The position numbers and the translations under genes are program-made. 21,546 nucleotides of DNA from Ghiorsea sp. (lineage in GTDB: Bacteria; Pseudomonadota; Zetaproteobacteria; Mariprofundales; Mariprofundaceae): assembly GCA_021772875.1 (NCBI GenBank), contig JAJFLD010000169.1, positions 1-21,546 on the forward strand. The letters run 5' to 3'. Below the pieces are notes generated by a model that was not told the origin of the DNA, ran no database searches, and worked only from the letters and a program-made list of their open reading frames with translations. The stretch's first letter is position 1. Each line of letters begins with the position of its first letter. Positions 1-6,070 of the stretch are shown piece after piece.

Positions 1-482
1 ATATAGTTTTTGAACGTTTTAAAACGTTAGCCGATAAGAAAAAAGATATCTTTGATGAATATTTACAATCTTTGCTTAATGAGGGTTCTGAAGTTGATGC
101 AGAGCGCATTAAGCTTGTTTCTTTGCATGTGGCCTCTGGCACGCAAGATACCCCTGTTGCTGCTGTAAAGCTTGATATTGAAGGTAATATTTTTGAAGCC
201 AGTGCCCAAGGTGATGGCCCTGTGGATGCGGCATTTAAGGCGATTAAATCATTGGTGGAAGCCAATGGTAAGTTGTTATTGTATTCAGTGAATGCCATCA
301 CCGCAGGTACAGATGCGCAAGGCGAAGTGACTGTGCGTTTGCAAGATGGTGATAGAATTGTAAATGCTCAAGGCTCAGACACGGATATTGTGGTGGCATC
401 AGCCAAAGCGTTGATTGCGGCATTAAATAAATTACCCAATATGCGTGCTAGAGAAGTGCATGCGCAATATTCTGGGGTTTAA
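1..482 (+). CDS. leuA: 2-isopropylmalate synthase, C-terminal part (5' end outside window)
   Basis: The open frame enters from the left edge (first full codon at 3) and ends with TAA at 480-482, giving about 159 residues. It opens with a segment of the type FERFKTLADKKKDIFDE, followed by a beta-rich domain with the motif QGDGPVDAAFKAIKSLV. This matches the end of the catalytic linker and the C-terminal leucine-binding allosteric domain of LeuA. LeuA condenses acetyl-CoA with 2-oxoisovalerate in the first committed step of leucine synthesis; this domain mediates feedback inhibition. The TIM-barrel catalytic domain lies outside the window. rnhA starts 3 bases after the stop, so the two are probably co-transcribed. 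A citramalate synthase of the same superfamily is the main alternative, but the linker and length favour LeuA. Confidence 0.9.
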   Translation, partial: IVFERFKTLADKKKDIFDEYLQSLLNEGSEVDAERIKLVSLHVASGTQDTPVAAVKLDIEGNIFEASAQGDGPVDAAFKAIKSLVEANGKLLLYSVNAITAGTDAQGEVTVRLQDGDRIVNAQGSDTDIVVASAKALIAALNKLPNMRAREVHAQYSGV

Positions 483-485
483 GCG

Positions 486-923
486 TTGAATACTTCGCGA
501 GTAATCGCTTACACGGATGGTGCATGTTCTGGAAACCCTGGCCCTGGTGGCTGGGGGGTTTGGTTGCGCTCTGGTGGACATGAAAAAGAGCTGTGTGGTG
601 GTGAGAAAATGACCACCAACCAACGCATGGAATTGCAAGCTGCTATTGAAGCGCTTAAAGCTTTGAAAAAAACATCAGCTGTGACTATCGTGACAGATTC
701 TAAATATGTGCTCACAGGCATTACCGAATGGATTCACAACTGGAAGAAAAAAGGTTGGAAAAACAGTAAAAAAGAAGCAGTAGCCAATCGCGAGCTCTGG
801 GAAGAGCTGGATAAACTCAACGCTAATCATCAAGTAACATGGCAGTGGGTGAAGGGCCATTCAGGTGATGAAGGCAATGAGCGTGCGGATGAATTGGCAA
901 GAGCGGGAATCCCTAAGGTTTAA
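486..923 (+). CDS. rnhA: Ribonuclease HI
   Basis: This 145-residue protein matches bacterial RNase HI in length and in all active-site positions. The metal-binding carboxylates are D11 (YTDGACSGNPG), E49 (NQRMELQAA), D71 (VTDSKY) and D135 (NERADELA), and the flexible-loop histidine is H125 (VKGHSGDEGN). The basic handle region (WKKKGWKNSKK, residues 86-96), which helps bind hybrids, is present. The enzyme cuts the RNA strand of RNA-DNA hybrids, including R-loops and primers. The start is TTG at 486; there is no in-frame ATG before the conserved YTDG strand, and only a weak GGGG lies upstream. Its placement 3 bases after leuA suggests translational coupling. Confidence 0.96.
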   Translation: MNTSRVIAYTDGACSGNPGPGGWGVWLRSGGHEKELCGGEKMTTNQRMELQAAIEALKALKKTSAVTIVTDSKYVLTGITEWIHNWKKKGWKNSKKEAVANRELWEELDKLNANHQVTWQWVKGHSGDEGNERADELARAGIPKV

Positions 924-925
924 GC

Positions 926-949
926 CACAGAGGCACGGAGTCACAGAGA
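926..949. repeat. Three tandem 8-base units (CACAGAGG-type)
   Basis: CACAGAGG, CACGGAGT and CACAGAGA lie head to tail directly after the rnhA stop codon. Similar CACAGAG-rich strings occur as scattered intergenic repeats in many environmental bacterial genomes (recalled, not searched). Whether other copies exist in this genome cannot be told from one window. Confidence 0.5.
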
Positions 950-962
950 TTCCTAAGCGGAT

Positions 963-989
963 ATTCTCGCTTACGTGGGTAATGACGAA
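963..989. repeat. Decayed REP-like palindrome with GTAATGACG tail
   Basis: Arms ATTCTCGC (963-970) and GTGGGTAAT (975-983) surround the loop TTAC, followed by GACGAA. This looks like a degraded copy of the common dispersed hairpin with arms ATTCCCGC/GCGGGAAT and a GACG tail. Several pairs are broken and one base is inserted, so it is probably a relic. It sits about 25 bases upstream of the yciB start and ends just before its ribosome-binding site. Confidence 0.4.
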
Positions 990-1009
990 ATAAAGAGGAA
1001 GTATTTTTT

Positions 1010-1567
1010 ATGAAAATGTTGATTGATTTTTTGCCCGTAGCGTTGTTTTTTATAGTTTACAAAATGGATGATATTTATACAGCCACTGCGGTGTTGATTA
1101 TTGCCTGTGCTGTGCAGACGATTGGGTTTCGTTTGTGGAAGGGCAAGTTTGAGCAAAGCCATGTGATTACATTGGTATTGGTGGCAGCCTTTGGCGGTTT
1201 GACGTTGTTGCTGCACGATGAAATGTTTATCAAATGGAAACCATCGGTAATCAACTGGTTATTTGGGGCAGTATTTATTGGCAGCATGTGGATTGGTAAA
1301 AAACCAATCATCCAAAGAATGCTCGGTGGGCAGGTCAGTTTACCACAAGAGATTTGGGCGCGTTTAAATGTTGCTTGGGCAGTCTTTTTTGTTCTGCTTG
1401 GTTTCCTCAATCTTTATGTTGTCTACAATTTTGATACCGATACATGGGTGAATTTCAAGCTGTTTGGGCTGATGGGATTAACTATTGTATTTATCATCGG
1501 CCAAAGCTTGTACATGGCAAAATATATTGAAGCTGAAAAAACACCAGAAGCATCCGAAGATAATTAA
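1010..1567 (+). CDS. yciB: Inner-membrane protein YciB (septation protein A family)
   Basis: This 185-residue, very hydrophobic protein has about five membrane segments and matches the YciB/IspZ family in length. It begins MKMLIDFLPVALFFIVYK and carries the family features KPSVINWLFG, GKKPIIQRMLGGQVSLP and WARLNVAWAVFF. YciB is an inner-membrane protein linked to septation and cell-envelope synthesis; its exact biochemical role is not settled. A clear ribosome-binding site (AGAGGAAG near 993-1000) precedes the ATG. No promoter is obvious in the 86 bases after rnhA, which contain decayed repeats, so it may be read through from leuA-rnhA. Confidence 0.92.
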   Translation: MKMLIDFLPVALFFIVYKMDDIYTATAVLIIACAVQTIGFRLWKGKFEQSHVITLVLVAAFGGLTLLLHDEMFIKWKPSVINWLFGAVFIGSMWIGKKPIIQRMLGGQVSLPQEIWARLNVAWAVFFVLLGFLNLYVVYNFDTDTWVNFKLFGLMGLTIVFIIGQSLYMAKYIEAEKTPEASEDN

Positions 1568-1583
1568 GCATGGTAATACTAAC

Positions 1584-2117
1584 ATGCTAATGCCTTTTTC
1601 TTTTCATGATGATGATTTAGAAGAGAAAGGATTCACACTCATCGAATTGATGATTGTAATTGTTATTATCGGAATTTTGGCAGCTATTGCCCTACCACAG
1701 TTCTCTGCATTTCGAATCAAAGCATTTAATTCAGCGGCAGCTTCAGACGTAAAAAATGGTGTGCTTATCATAGAGTCTTATCATGTGGCGAATTCTAGCT
1801 ATCCAAATTCACATATACTTTTTACAGGCTCTGGCGAAATAACTTTAACCAATGGGACGAATACAACCGCTTGGAATATATCCAATGGTGTGACTTCGTT
1901 ATATACAAAAGGAGCCGCCTCTGGTTATTGTTTGATGGCTAAACATTTGCAAGGAAATAGAGTTTATATGGCCAGCGATATAACAAGAACTATGGTGGCT
2001 CTTATTGCACCAGCTAAAGAAGGTGTTGTGCTTCAAGATGCTGGCTCAGCGGTTGCGAACACTGATTGTGCTAATATGGATGTGACTATGATTAAAGCAC
2101 TTGCAGTTGGCAATTAA
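1584..2117 (+). CDS. Type IV prepilin paralogue 1 (cysteine-containing)
   Basis: This 177-residue protein has a prepilin peptidase site (EEKG|FTLIELMIV) with mature Phe1 and Glu5, then a roughly 20-residue hydrophobic helix ending IALPQFSAFRIKAFNSAAASD. It belongs to the same subfamily as the next gene: the first 35 mature residues are near identical and both have an AKHxxGxxxY element. It differs in having two cysteines (GYCLMAKH and NTDCAN) that could form the usual pilin disulfide loop. The start chosen is ATG 1584 (an ATG at 1590 is also possible); the longer frame from 1485 would overlap yciB by 83 bases. The leader (MLMPFSFHDDDLEEKG) is long and acidic, whereas type IVa leaders are normally short and basic. 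It could be a minor pilin or an alternative major subunit. Confidence 0.85.
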   Translation: MLMPFSFHDDDLEEKGFTLIELMIVIVIIGILAAIALPQFSAFRIKAFNSAAASDVKNGVLIIESYHVANSSYPNSHILFTGSGEITLTNGTNTTAWNISNGVTSLYTKGAASGYCLMAKHLQGNRVYMASDITRTMVALIAPAKEGVVLQDAGSAVANTDCANMDVTMIKALAVGN

Positions 2118-2131
2118 CATTTAGAATAAAG

Positions 2132-2167
2132 TGACATTGACTGTTTGTTATGTGACAAAAAATGTCA
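2132..2167. promoter_or_regulatory. TGACA/TGTCA inverted repeats upstream of pilin promoter (possible PilR sites)
   Basis: TGACATT (2132-2138) pairs with AATGTCA (2161-2167), and a tighter copy TGACA-N5-TGTCA lies at 2153-2167. These sit about 40-75 bases upstream of the sigma-54 core promoter, where enhancer sites are expected. TGTC-containing repeats are the known binding sites of the activator PilR at Pseudomonas pilA. The assignment to PilR is inference. Confidence 0.45.
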
Positions 2168-2171
2168 TGTG

Positions 2172-2189
2172 ATAAGGAATATACCTTAT
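2172..2189. promoter_or_regulatory. Perfect inverted repeat ATAAGG-N6-CCTTAT
   Basis: Six-base arms flank the AT-rich spacer AATATA, between the TGTCA repeats and the sigma-54 promoter. It could be a protein-binding operator. It is too AT-rich and lacks the long T-run needed for a convincing terminator of the upstream pilin gene. Confidence 0.35.
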
Positions 2190-2206
2190 TATAGTCATGT
2201 TTTCAA

Positions 2207-2223
2207 TGGCGTAATAATTGCTT
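2207..2223 (+). promoter_or_regulatory. Sigma-54 (RpoN) promoter of the major pilin gene
   Basis: The -24 element TGGCG and the -12 element TTGCTT are present, with exactly ten bases between the invariant GG (2208-2209) and GC (2220-2221), as required for RpoN. The predicted transcription start is near 2233, giving an untranslated leader of about 49 bases that includes AAGGAG. Sigma-54 control of pilA with PilS/PilR is well known in Pseudomonas, Myxococcus and Geobacter. Confidence 0.8.
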
Positions 2224-2281
2224 GGTTCATGTCAGCTGTCGTCATACGACCTCGAGAAAAAAATATAAGGAGTTCAATATT

Positions 2282-2851
2282 ATGAAAATTGAATCTAAAC
2301 AAAAAGGCTTCACACTTATCGAATTGATGATTGTGGTAGCGATTATCGGTATTTTGGCATCCATCGCGATTCCTCAATTTGCTTCATTCCGTACCAAAGC
2401 TTTTAATGCATCTGCAATTTCTGATTTGCGCGGCGTTCGTTTGGCTGAAGAAGCCCTTTTCACTGATTATCAGGAATATGGTAATACTCAAGCAAGTGGT
2501 ACAGCAACTGCTTCTGCTGGTGCACTTATCATTTCTACAACAGCAAGCCCGGTAGTTGCGACCGCTACTGCTGCAGAACTTATGCCCATCAGTGTGAGTC
2601 AAAATGTATTCCTTGTTGCTAATGATGCTGGCGCGTTTGCGACAATGATTGCTAAACATACAAGTGGTGATAAAACTTATGGTGCTGAAACAGATCAATC
2701 TGGTTTCTATCAAAAAAATACGCTTGTAAATGTTAACGTGTCTGCAGCTAACGCAGCAGCAGTTGGTGGAACAGCGGCAGCTGGTGCAGCTGGTGTTTCT
2801 GCAACTGCTGCTTTGGATCTACTAGTAGCTTCTGGTTGGACCATTCTGTAA
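2282..2851 (+). CDS. pilA: Type IV major prepilin (PilA-like, cysteine-free)
   Basis: This 189-residue prepilin has a short basic leader (MKIESKQKG) cut before FTLIELMIVVAIIGILASIA, with mature Phe1 and Glu5 as in type IVa pilins. FRTKAFNASAISDLR and AKHTSGDKTYGAETD resemble deltaproteobacterial PilA proteins (from memory). The mature protein has no cysteine, so it lacks the disulfide loop seen in many pilins. Its last 50 or so residues are rich in alanine, glycine and valine. The start is ATG 2282, with AAGGAG at 2267-2272; a longer frame from 2222 lacks such a site and spoils the leader. Its own RpoN promoter, good ribosome-binding site and strong terminator mark it as the highly expressed subunit. 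The pilA symbol is by similarity. Confidence 0.9.
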   Translation: MKIESKQKGFTLIELMIVVAIIGILASIAIPQFASFRTKAFNASAISDLRGVRLAEEALFTDYQEYGNTQASGTATASAGALIISTTASPVVATATAAELMPISVSQNVFLVANDAGAFATMIAKHTSGDKTYGAETDQSGFYQKNTLVNVNVSAANAAAVGGTAAAGAAGVSATAALDLLVASGWTIL

Positions 2852-2875
2852 TATTAAAGCTTTAAGCTAAAGTGG

Positions 2876-2903
2876 AAAAAGAGGAGCTTAGCTCCTCTTT
2901 TTT
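2876..2903 (+). terminator. Intrinsic terminator after the major pilin
   Basis: A perfect 12-base stem (AAAAAGAGGAGC with GCTCCTCTTTTT) closes on a TTA loop and ends in a T-run, 24 bases after the pilin stop. It lies only about 22 bases before the ABC ATPase start, leaving no room for a full promoter between them. Downstream genes may depend on read-through. Confidence 0.9.
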
Positions 2904-2925
2904 ATGTGTAGTTTATGAGGTTTTT

Positions 2926-3777
2926 ATGATTAAGTTTAGCGAAGTTCATAAAACATACCCTAAACAAGTAGGGCGGTGTCCCGCTCATTATGCGCTTAAG
3001 GGTGTTTCATTCTCATTGGCTGAGGGTGAAACACTTGGGCTTATTGGTCAAAATGGTGCAGGTAAAAGCACCAGCATTCGTTTGATTATGGGTTATATGT
3101 CAGCGGATTCGGGTAAAGTGCAAGTATTGGGTGATGAGCAAGCAACACCCAAGGTGCGTAGACGAATTGGTTATCTTCCTGAGACTTCGACTTTCCCACC
3201 CAATTTAACATGTATGGAGCTATTACAATTTGCTGGAAAATGTTGTGATATGGCTAAGAAAGATATTGTTGCACAAGCTGAAGTTTTATTAAAACGCCTT
3301 GGCATTTGGTCTGAGCGCAATCGCCGCCTAAGCCAATATTCAAAAGGCATGCAGCAGCGAGCAAGTTTTGCAGCTGCTTTGATTCACAATCCAGAATTAT
3401 TAATCTTGGATGAACCGATGTCGGGCCTTGATCCGATTGGTAGAGCCGAAATTATTGGTTTGATCCAAGATTTACAGCAACAAGGGAAAAGTATTCTCTT
3501 CTGCTCACATCTGCTTGATGATGTGGAAAGAATTACCAATCAAGTCGCGATTCTGCATCAAGGCAAGCTTCTTTATGATGGTGAAATTACAAATTTATGC
3601 GAAGCCCAAGCAGATTGGCACATAGAATTGCGAAATGGTGATGTTTTAAAGGTGAATCAAGAAAGTGCTATTCCACCATTGTTACAACAATATGTGCAAG
3701 AAGTGGTTGGTGTAAGGCGAGGCAAAGAAAGTTTACAAGATGCCTTTGTCCGTATTGTAGAAGGAGCTAAATCATGA
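2926..3777 (+). CDS. ABC transporter ATP-binding protein, pilus-linked (PilH-like)
   Basis: This 283-residue ABC ATPase has a complete motor: Walker A GQNGAGKST (41-49), signature YSKGMQQR (138-145), Walker B LLILDEP (158-164), D-loop SGLDP (166-170) and switch histidine H195 (FCSH). The family is that of ABC-2 exporters with a separate permease. The start is ATG 2926, preceded by GAGG at 2917-2920; an earlier frame start at 2872 would place the terminator inside the gene. It overlaps the permease by four bases (ATGA). In Myxococcus an ABC ATPase (PilH) and membrane partner (PilI) beside pilA are needed for pilus biogenesis, so a pilus role is plausible here. A general exporter cannot be excluded. 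Confidence 0.9.
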   Translation: MIKFSEVHKTYPKQVGRCPAHYALKGVSFSLAEGETLGLIGQNGAGKSTSIRLIMGYMSADSGKVQVLGDEQATPKVRRRIGYLPETSTFPPNLTCMELLQFAGKCCDMAKKDIVAQAEVLLKRLGIWSERNRRLSQYSKGMQQRASFAAALIHNPELLILDEPMSGLDPIGRAEIIGLIQDLQQQGKSILFCSHLLDDVERITNQVAILHQGKLLYDGEITNLCEAQADWHIELRNGDVLKVNQESAIPPLLQQYVQEVVGVRRGKESLQDAFVRIVEGAKS

Positions 3778-4589
3778 ATAGGATTTTTGCACTTTCGCGT
3801 ATTACCTTTCTTAATGGGTTAAGGCGTAATGCGGTTTGGGGTTTATGTTTGTTTGCATTGTTGTTTGAAGTATGTGGTATCTTTTTCATGGATTTTTTTG
3901 GCCGAGGTCTTGGTCGAATTATCTGTGACTTCCAATTTTCGATTATGTGGACTGCGGGCATGCTATTTATTCTATTTTATGCCGTTCAGGCCATTGCTTG
4001 GGATGATGATCATAAAGCGATAGATAGCATTTTAGCGCGCCCAATTTCACGGGTTGAGTATGTGCTTGGCACGGTGCTAGGCCTGACGATTCTGCTTTTA
4101 TGTTTTGAAGGGTTGCTTGGCGGCATTGCCTTGATTCAAATCATGTGGGTAAAACCTATGTTTACCGAAAGCTACTTCCCAATATTTTCAACGTCGCACT
4201 TTTTGATTGCATGGCTTGGTTTGCAGCTCATTTTGCTGGCGCTTTTATCAGTGACAATGCTTATTTCTTCAGCAATTCGGGGAGCATTCCCTGTGATGTT
4301 GATGACCTTGGCTTATGCGCTTATTTGCTCGGGTTTACCGGTGGTAAGAGAGTCTTTAAAACAAAAGGAAGTACCAACTACTCAAAGTTTAGAAAGCATG
4401 CTCCAAGGCCTGAGTTTGTTTTTCCCTGACTTTAGCATGTTAGATTTAAAAGATGCGGTGGTCAGCCAAGAAAATATTAGTGAAATGATAGGTATGTCTG
4501 TTTGTTTGCCTTTTGGATTGATTGGGGTATATGTTGTTATTGTATTAGCTTTGTCTTGCTTTATTTATCAGCACAGAGACATTGTATGA
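3774..4589 (+). CDS. ABC-2 type permease (PilI-like position)
   Basis: This 271-residue protein has about six hydrophobic segments (near residues 20-40, 55-75, 96-122, 140-165, 170-190 and 240-265). The stretch DDDHKAIDSILARPISRVEYVLGT after the second segment is typical of ABC-2 permeases, where the coupling helix meets the ATPase. It starts within the ATPase stop codon (ATGA at 3774-3777) and its own stop overlaps the next start in the same way (4586-4589), so the three genes should be made together. It would form the membrane channel of an exporter; the substrate is unknown. The position after pilA and an ABC ATPase parallels PilI of Myxococcus. Confidence 0.88.
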   Translation: MNRIFALSRITFLNGLRRNAVWGLCLFALLFEVCGIFFMDFFGRGLGRIICDFQFSIMWTAGMLFILFYAVQAIAWDDDHKAIDSILARPISRVEYVLGTVLGLTILLLCFEGLLGGIALIQIMWVKPMFTESYFPIFSTSHFLIAWLGLQLILLALLSVTMLISSAIRGAFPVMLMTLAYALICSGLPVVRESLKQKEVPTTQSLESMLQGLSLFFPDFSMLDLKDAVVSQENISEMIGMSVCLPFGLIGVYVVIVLALSCFIYQHRDIV

Positions 4590-5413
4590 CTTGGCGTTTT
4601 GTCTTTGTGCCCCTTTTTTTGGTTATGGGGTATGTGCAGTTGTTTTTGGTTCAAGAAAAACAAAGCATGGTGCAAGAAGTCAATTTAACACCCGCTTTGC
4701 CCACACAAGTATTAAAAGTATTGGCGCATACTTATATGGAGCAAATGGTAGCGGAGATTTTATTTATTAAAGTTGCCGTGTTTACAGGTAGTGGATATCA
4801 GCGAGATGAAAAAAACCTTGATGTGTTAGCCAATCATTTTCTGGCCATGACAGCTTTGCACCCTAAGCTGGAAGATATTTATTATCGTACAGAATCAGCG
4901 TTGCCAGACAATGGAAAAAATTACGTTCAAATAGCCAATCAGATACTTGAATCTGGCCGAAAAACTTATCCTACCCAAGTGGCACTGCCTTACTTTGAAG
5001 GTTTTAATTATTATTATTATCTTGATGAACCAGTCAAAGCAGCGGAATTGTTACGTCTAGCGTCAACTTATGATGAAAAATACCAATGGTTGGGTCATCT
5101 CGCCAGTACTTTAGATGCTAGAGGTGGAAATATACGTGTTGGTTTAACATGGCTTAAAGGCATGTATGCTAGTATGCAAGAGGGCGATGAAAAAGAGCGT
5201 TATGCAAAAGATATTAAAGATTATGAGAAAGCACTTCAAGTGCAGTTAGCTTTGGAACGTTTCAAGCATAAAACTTCTCGCCATGCGAAGTCTTTATCGG
5301 AGCTTGTGCCGAGTGAGTTGATAGGTATTCCAGAATTGAGTGCTAAATTCGAGTTTGCGTATGATGCTGGTAAACTGTTTTTGCGTGTGAAGAACTCACG
5401 CAAAAAATCTTAA
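4586..5413 (+). CDS. Membrane-anchored TPR-like protein of the pilin-ABC cluster
   Basis: This 275-residue protein begins with one hydrophobic segment (MTWRFVFVPLFLVMGYVQLFL) without a lipobox, so it is probably an anchored periplasmic protein. Residues 50-230 are helical, with TPR-like repeats: the stretch GFNYYYYLDEPVKAAELLRLA fits a TPR hairpin and recalls proteins found downstream of pilA-ABC genes in deltaproteobacteria (from memory). The C-terminus includes FKHKTSRHAKSLSELVP, reminiscent of small beta/linker domains in secretion-associated proteins. The start overlaps the permease stop (ATGA). It may link the transporter to pilus assembly, as suggested for PilG of Myxococcus, but sequence homology to PilG was not tested. 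Its stop overlaps that of the convergent downstream gene by two bases. Confidence 0.75.
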   Translation: MTWRFVFVPLFLVMGYVQLFLVQEKQSMVQEVNLTPALPTQVLKVLAHTYMEQMVAEILFIKVAVFTGSGYQRDEKNLDVLANHFLAMTALHPKLEDIYYRTESALPDNGKNYVQIANQILESGRKTYPTQVALPYFEGFNYYYYLDEPVKAAELLRLASTYDEKYQWLGHLASTLDARGGNIRVGLTWLKGMYASMQEGDEKERYAKDIKDYEKALQVQLALERFKHKTSRHAKSLSELVPSELIGIPELSAKFEFAYDAGKLFLRVKNSRKKS

Positions 5414-5892
5414 GTTGGCGATAGATGGCTACTCCAGAAAAAAATGACGATTGCAGATGTGATATCCCTACTCCATGCCATCCACCACCAGAGATTTTCG
5501 TCTTTGTCTTCTTTGATCAAGTGTATTGCCGAACGTAGTGAATGTAATAAAAATAAGATCGCTAAAATCCAAATATCATCTTTCTTTTGTAGTGTTGAAA
5601 CGATCCAGATAGCAATTAAACTGACCCAAAGTGTAGCAATCATTGCTTGTTTGAAGCTTGAAATACTATAAAGCATGCTGTCCATACTAACCGAAACAAG
5701 CAGCATCATTGCGATGCATAACAGCCAAGTAGGGGTGAGCATGTCAGCGAGCATAGGATTTCCAGAAATAAGGATGGGTATTGGCCAAAGCAAAACAGGT
5801 AAAAAGAGCACAGTACAAATCAAAATATAAGCAAGATGCAAATGTTGCTGTGGTTTATTTATGTTTGTATCAATGGATGTTTTTGTATTCAT
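5410..5892 (-). CDS. Predicted four-helix membrane protein, function unknown
   Basis: I do not recognise this 160-residue protein. It has a polar N-terminus rich in asparagine and glutamine, then four hydrophobic segments (about 22-42, 50-72, 82-102, 104-122) and a tryptophan-rich stretch (ENLWWWMAWSRDITSAIVIFFW) that may form another. ATG 5892 is chosen because GGAG inside the yacG coding region lies seven bases upstream; ATG 5895 is equally in frame. Its 5' end overlaps the 3' end of yacG, so it is likely the last gene of the comF-to-yacG operon. Its stop codon overlaps the stop of the convergent TPR gene, with no terminator between. Confidence 0.7.
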   Translation of the reverse strand: MNTKTSIDTNINKPQQHLHLAYILICTVLFLPVLLWPIPILISGNPMLADMLTPTWLLCIAMMLLVSVSMDSMLYSISSFKQAMIATLWVSLIAIWIVSTLQKKDDIWILAILFLLHSLRSAIHLIKEDKDENLWWWMAWSRDITSAIVIFFWSSHLSPT

Positions 5893-6070
5893 CATCCATC
5901 TCCAAGTTATCGAGGCTCATGGCTGATTCACCTTTTATGCTGTATGAATCACTTGCCCAATTGCCGAGATCAATGCCTTTGCAACGGGCGCTGCAAAAGG
6001 GGAAGTTTTCGTTGTTGCGCTCAACAAGGGTTTTACACGTTGGGCAGGGTACAATTAATGTTTTACTCAT
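5870..6070 (-). CDS. yacG: DNA gyrase inhibitor YacG (zinc-binding)
   Basis: This 66-residue protein carries the YacG zinc site C9-x2-C12 and C26-x3-C30 (PCPTC and PFCSARC) and the family signature CKGIDLGNWAS directly after. The acidic C-terminus is also typical. In E. coli YacG binds the GyrB subunit and blocks DNA binding by gyrase. The gene starts inside the zapD stop codon (ATGA), giving the same zapD-yacG order as in E. coli. It overlaps the downstream membrane protein by about 23 bases. Confidence 0.93.
   Translation of the reverse strand: MSKTLIVPCPTCKTLVERNNENFPFCSARCKGIDLGNWASDSYSIKGESAMSLDNLEMDDEYKNIH

Noticed and set aside
1515..1530. Possible sigma-54 promoter for pilin 1 inside yciB (TGGCA...TTGA)
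   Set aside because: The -12 GC is missing and the spacing from GG is one base too long.
1485..1583. Longer pilin 1 frame starting at 1485
   Set aside because: It would overlap yciB by 83 bases and put about 50 residues before the prepilin cleavage site, unlike any type IV pilin leader.
2222..2281. Longer pilA start at 2222
   Set aside because: No ribosome-binding site, it overlaps the -12 element of the promoter, and ATG 2282 with AAGGAG gives a standard leader.
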